DNA from: Desulfobulbaceae bacterium UBA2213
GTDB taxonomy: Bacteria; Desulfobacterota; Desulfobulbia; Desulfobulbales; Desulfocapsaceae
DNA length: 7,228 nt
Reading direction: 5' to 3'
NCBI GenBank assembly: GCA_002327225.1
Contig: DCUN01000151.1
Location: forward strand, 28,334 to 35,561
Of this stretch, positions 6,463-7,228 are shown one piece after another. The notes below the pieces were generated by a model, which saw nothing but the letters and a program-made list of their open reading frames with translations, was not told the DNA's origin and ran no database searches. The number at the start of each line of letters is the position of its first letter. Within the stretch, counting starts at the first letter, position 1. A program made the position numbers and the translations under genes.

Positions 6463-7228
6463 ATGTTCAGAACGGAAATAAAAGTTATTGACTGTACTGT
6501 CCGCGACGGCGGCTTGATGAATAAATGGCAGTTTGACGACACTTTTGTCAAACAGGTGTACCACGCCCTTGCCGAAGCAGGGGTCGACTACATGGAGATC
6601 GGCTATCTCAGCTCTGAATCTGCCTTCGACCGCAACGTGGTCGGGCCCTGGCGCTTTTGCGGGGAAAAAGACCTGAAGCGTATTATCGGGGATTCGGAAA
6701 AGAAGATCAAACTCTCGGCCATGGCAGATATCGGGAGGATCGACTATGACGATATCCCGGTTCGCTCGGAAGGCTCTCTCGACATGATCCGGGTGGCCTG
6801 TTATGTCCATCAGATCGACAAGGCCGCTGACTTGGCGCACCACTGCATGGACAAAGGCTATGAGACCACGATCAATCTGATGGCCGTTTCCACCGTGGGG
6901 CCGCGCGATCTGGAAGAGGGGCTCAATGATCTGGGCAAGTGCAGGGTTCCCGTGATCTATCTGGTGGACAGCTTCGGCGCCTTTTACCAGGAGGATATTG
7001 AGATGCTGGCCAGGATGTACATGGAGCGGATGCCTGAAAAAACTATCGGCATTCATGCCCACAACAATCAGCAACTGGCCTTTGCCAACACCATCTCCTC
7101 CGTTATAGCCGGGATCAACTATCTGGATGCCACCTTGTACGGCATTGGCCGCGGCGCTGGTAACTGCCCGTTGGAACTGCTTCTTTCCTTTCTGAAGAAT
7201 CCGAAGTTCCAGGTTCGCCCCCTGATCA
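6463..7228 (+). CDS. HMGL-like / 4-hydroxy-2-oxovalerate aldolase-like DRE-TIM protein (partial, C-terminus beyond right edge)
   Basis: This is a divalent-metal-dependent TIM-barrel enzyme of the DRE-TIM superfamily, whose members make or break C-C bonds next to a carbonyl (HMG-CoA lyase, 4-hydroxy-2-oxovalerate aldolase, isopropylmalate synthase). 255 codons are in the window and the frame is open at the edge. Visible motifs: the signature DCTVRDGG (10-17, with R14 and metal ligand D15), YMEIGY (43-48), LVDSFGAFY (167-175), the metal-binding HxH in GIHAHNNQQLAFANT (196-210; H198, H200) and GIGRGAGNCPLELL (227-240). The catalytic histidine that follows RDG in classical 4-hydroxy-2-oxovalerate aldolases such as DmpG is replaced by leucine (L18), within RDGGLMNKWQF. 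This resembles an uncharacterised HOA-like subgroup rather than the meta-cleavage pathway enzyme, and no acetaldehyde dehydrogenase partner is seen. The start is supported by AGGAG eight bases upstream. The reaction is not established. Confidence 0.88.
   Translation, partial: MFRTEIKVIDCTVRDGGLMNKWQFDDTFVKQVYHALAEAGVDYMEIGYLSSESAFDRNVVGPWRFCGEKDLKRIIGDSEKKIKLSAMADIGRIDYDDIPVRSEGSLDMIRVACYVHQIDKAADLAHHCMDKGYETTINLMAVSTVGPRDLEEGLNDLGKCRVPVIYLVDSFGAFYQEDIEMLARMYMERMPEKTIGIHAHNNQQLAFANTISSVIAGINYLDATLYGIGRGAGNCPLELLLSFLKNPKFQVRPLI

Noticed and set aside
5667..6551. Long minus-strand open frame (294 codons) opposite the KDPG-type aldolase
   Set aside because: It is antisense to a gene with full family motifs and a strong ribosome binding site. 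Its translation is rich in Gly, His and Pro with no recognisable domain, so it is a shadow frame.
6448..7074. Minus-strand open frame (208 codons) opposite the DRE-TIM aldolase
   Set aside because: It mirrors the codons of the plus-strand gene, which has the DCTVRDGG and HAHNN motifs and a good ribosome binding site.

Overview
The window comes from a Gram-negative bacterium: it carries a three-part efflux pump that needs an inner membrane, a periplasm and an outer membrane. Composition is moderately GC-rich by eye. The efflux proteins, a KDPG-type aldolase and an HMGL-like aldolase would fit an environmental proteobacterium or a Desulfobacterota lineage. That placement is an impression from the proteins only; no taxonomic marker gene is present.

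Left part, minus strand (5438 down to 1): a complete RND efflux operon in the order adaptor - pump - outer-membrane channel. The periplasmic adaptor (4308-5438) is followed after 105 bases by the HAE1-type RND pump (1122-4202; by recalled sequence it most resembles MexI). After a further 186 bases comes a TolC-family channel (935 to beyond the left edge, so its C-terminal part is missing). Together they should take up hydrophobic or amphiphilic compounds from the periplasm or inner membrane and expel them across the outer membrane, driven by the proton gradient. Both spacers hold non-coding structure: a G-rich hairpin segment between adaptor and pump, and a roughly 146-bp repeat-like element bounded by an 11-bp direct repeat between pump and channel. 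No regulator gene of the usual kind (TetR, LysR, MarR) is visible next to the pump.

Middle (5439-5783): about 345 bases without a secure gene. On the minus strand, two overlapping open frames look like one small protein broken by a single-base shift, and this ends at an A10 tract directly before the adaptor start codon. The plus strand has a good extended -10 promoter driving rightward transcription.

Right part, plus strand (5784 to the right edge): a KDPG/KHG-family class I aldolase (5784-6413), then 49 bases later a metal-dependent DRE-TIM (HMG-CoA lyase / 4-hydroxy-2-oxovalerate aldolase-like) aldolase (6463 to beyond the right edge). Each has a clear ribosome binding site, and they probably form one transcription unit. 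Two mechanistically different aldolases of 2-oxo acids side by side suggest a carbohydrate-acid or surface-sugar pathway that continues to the right, but the substrates cannot be read from this window.
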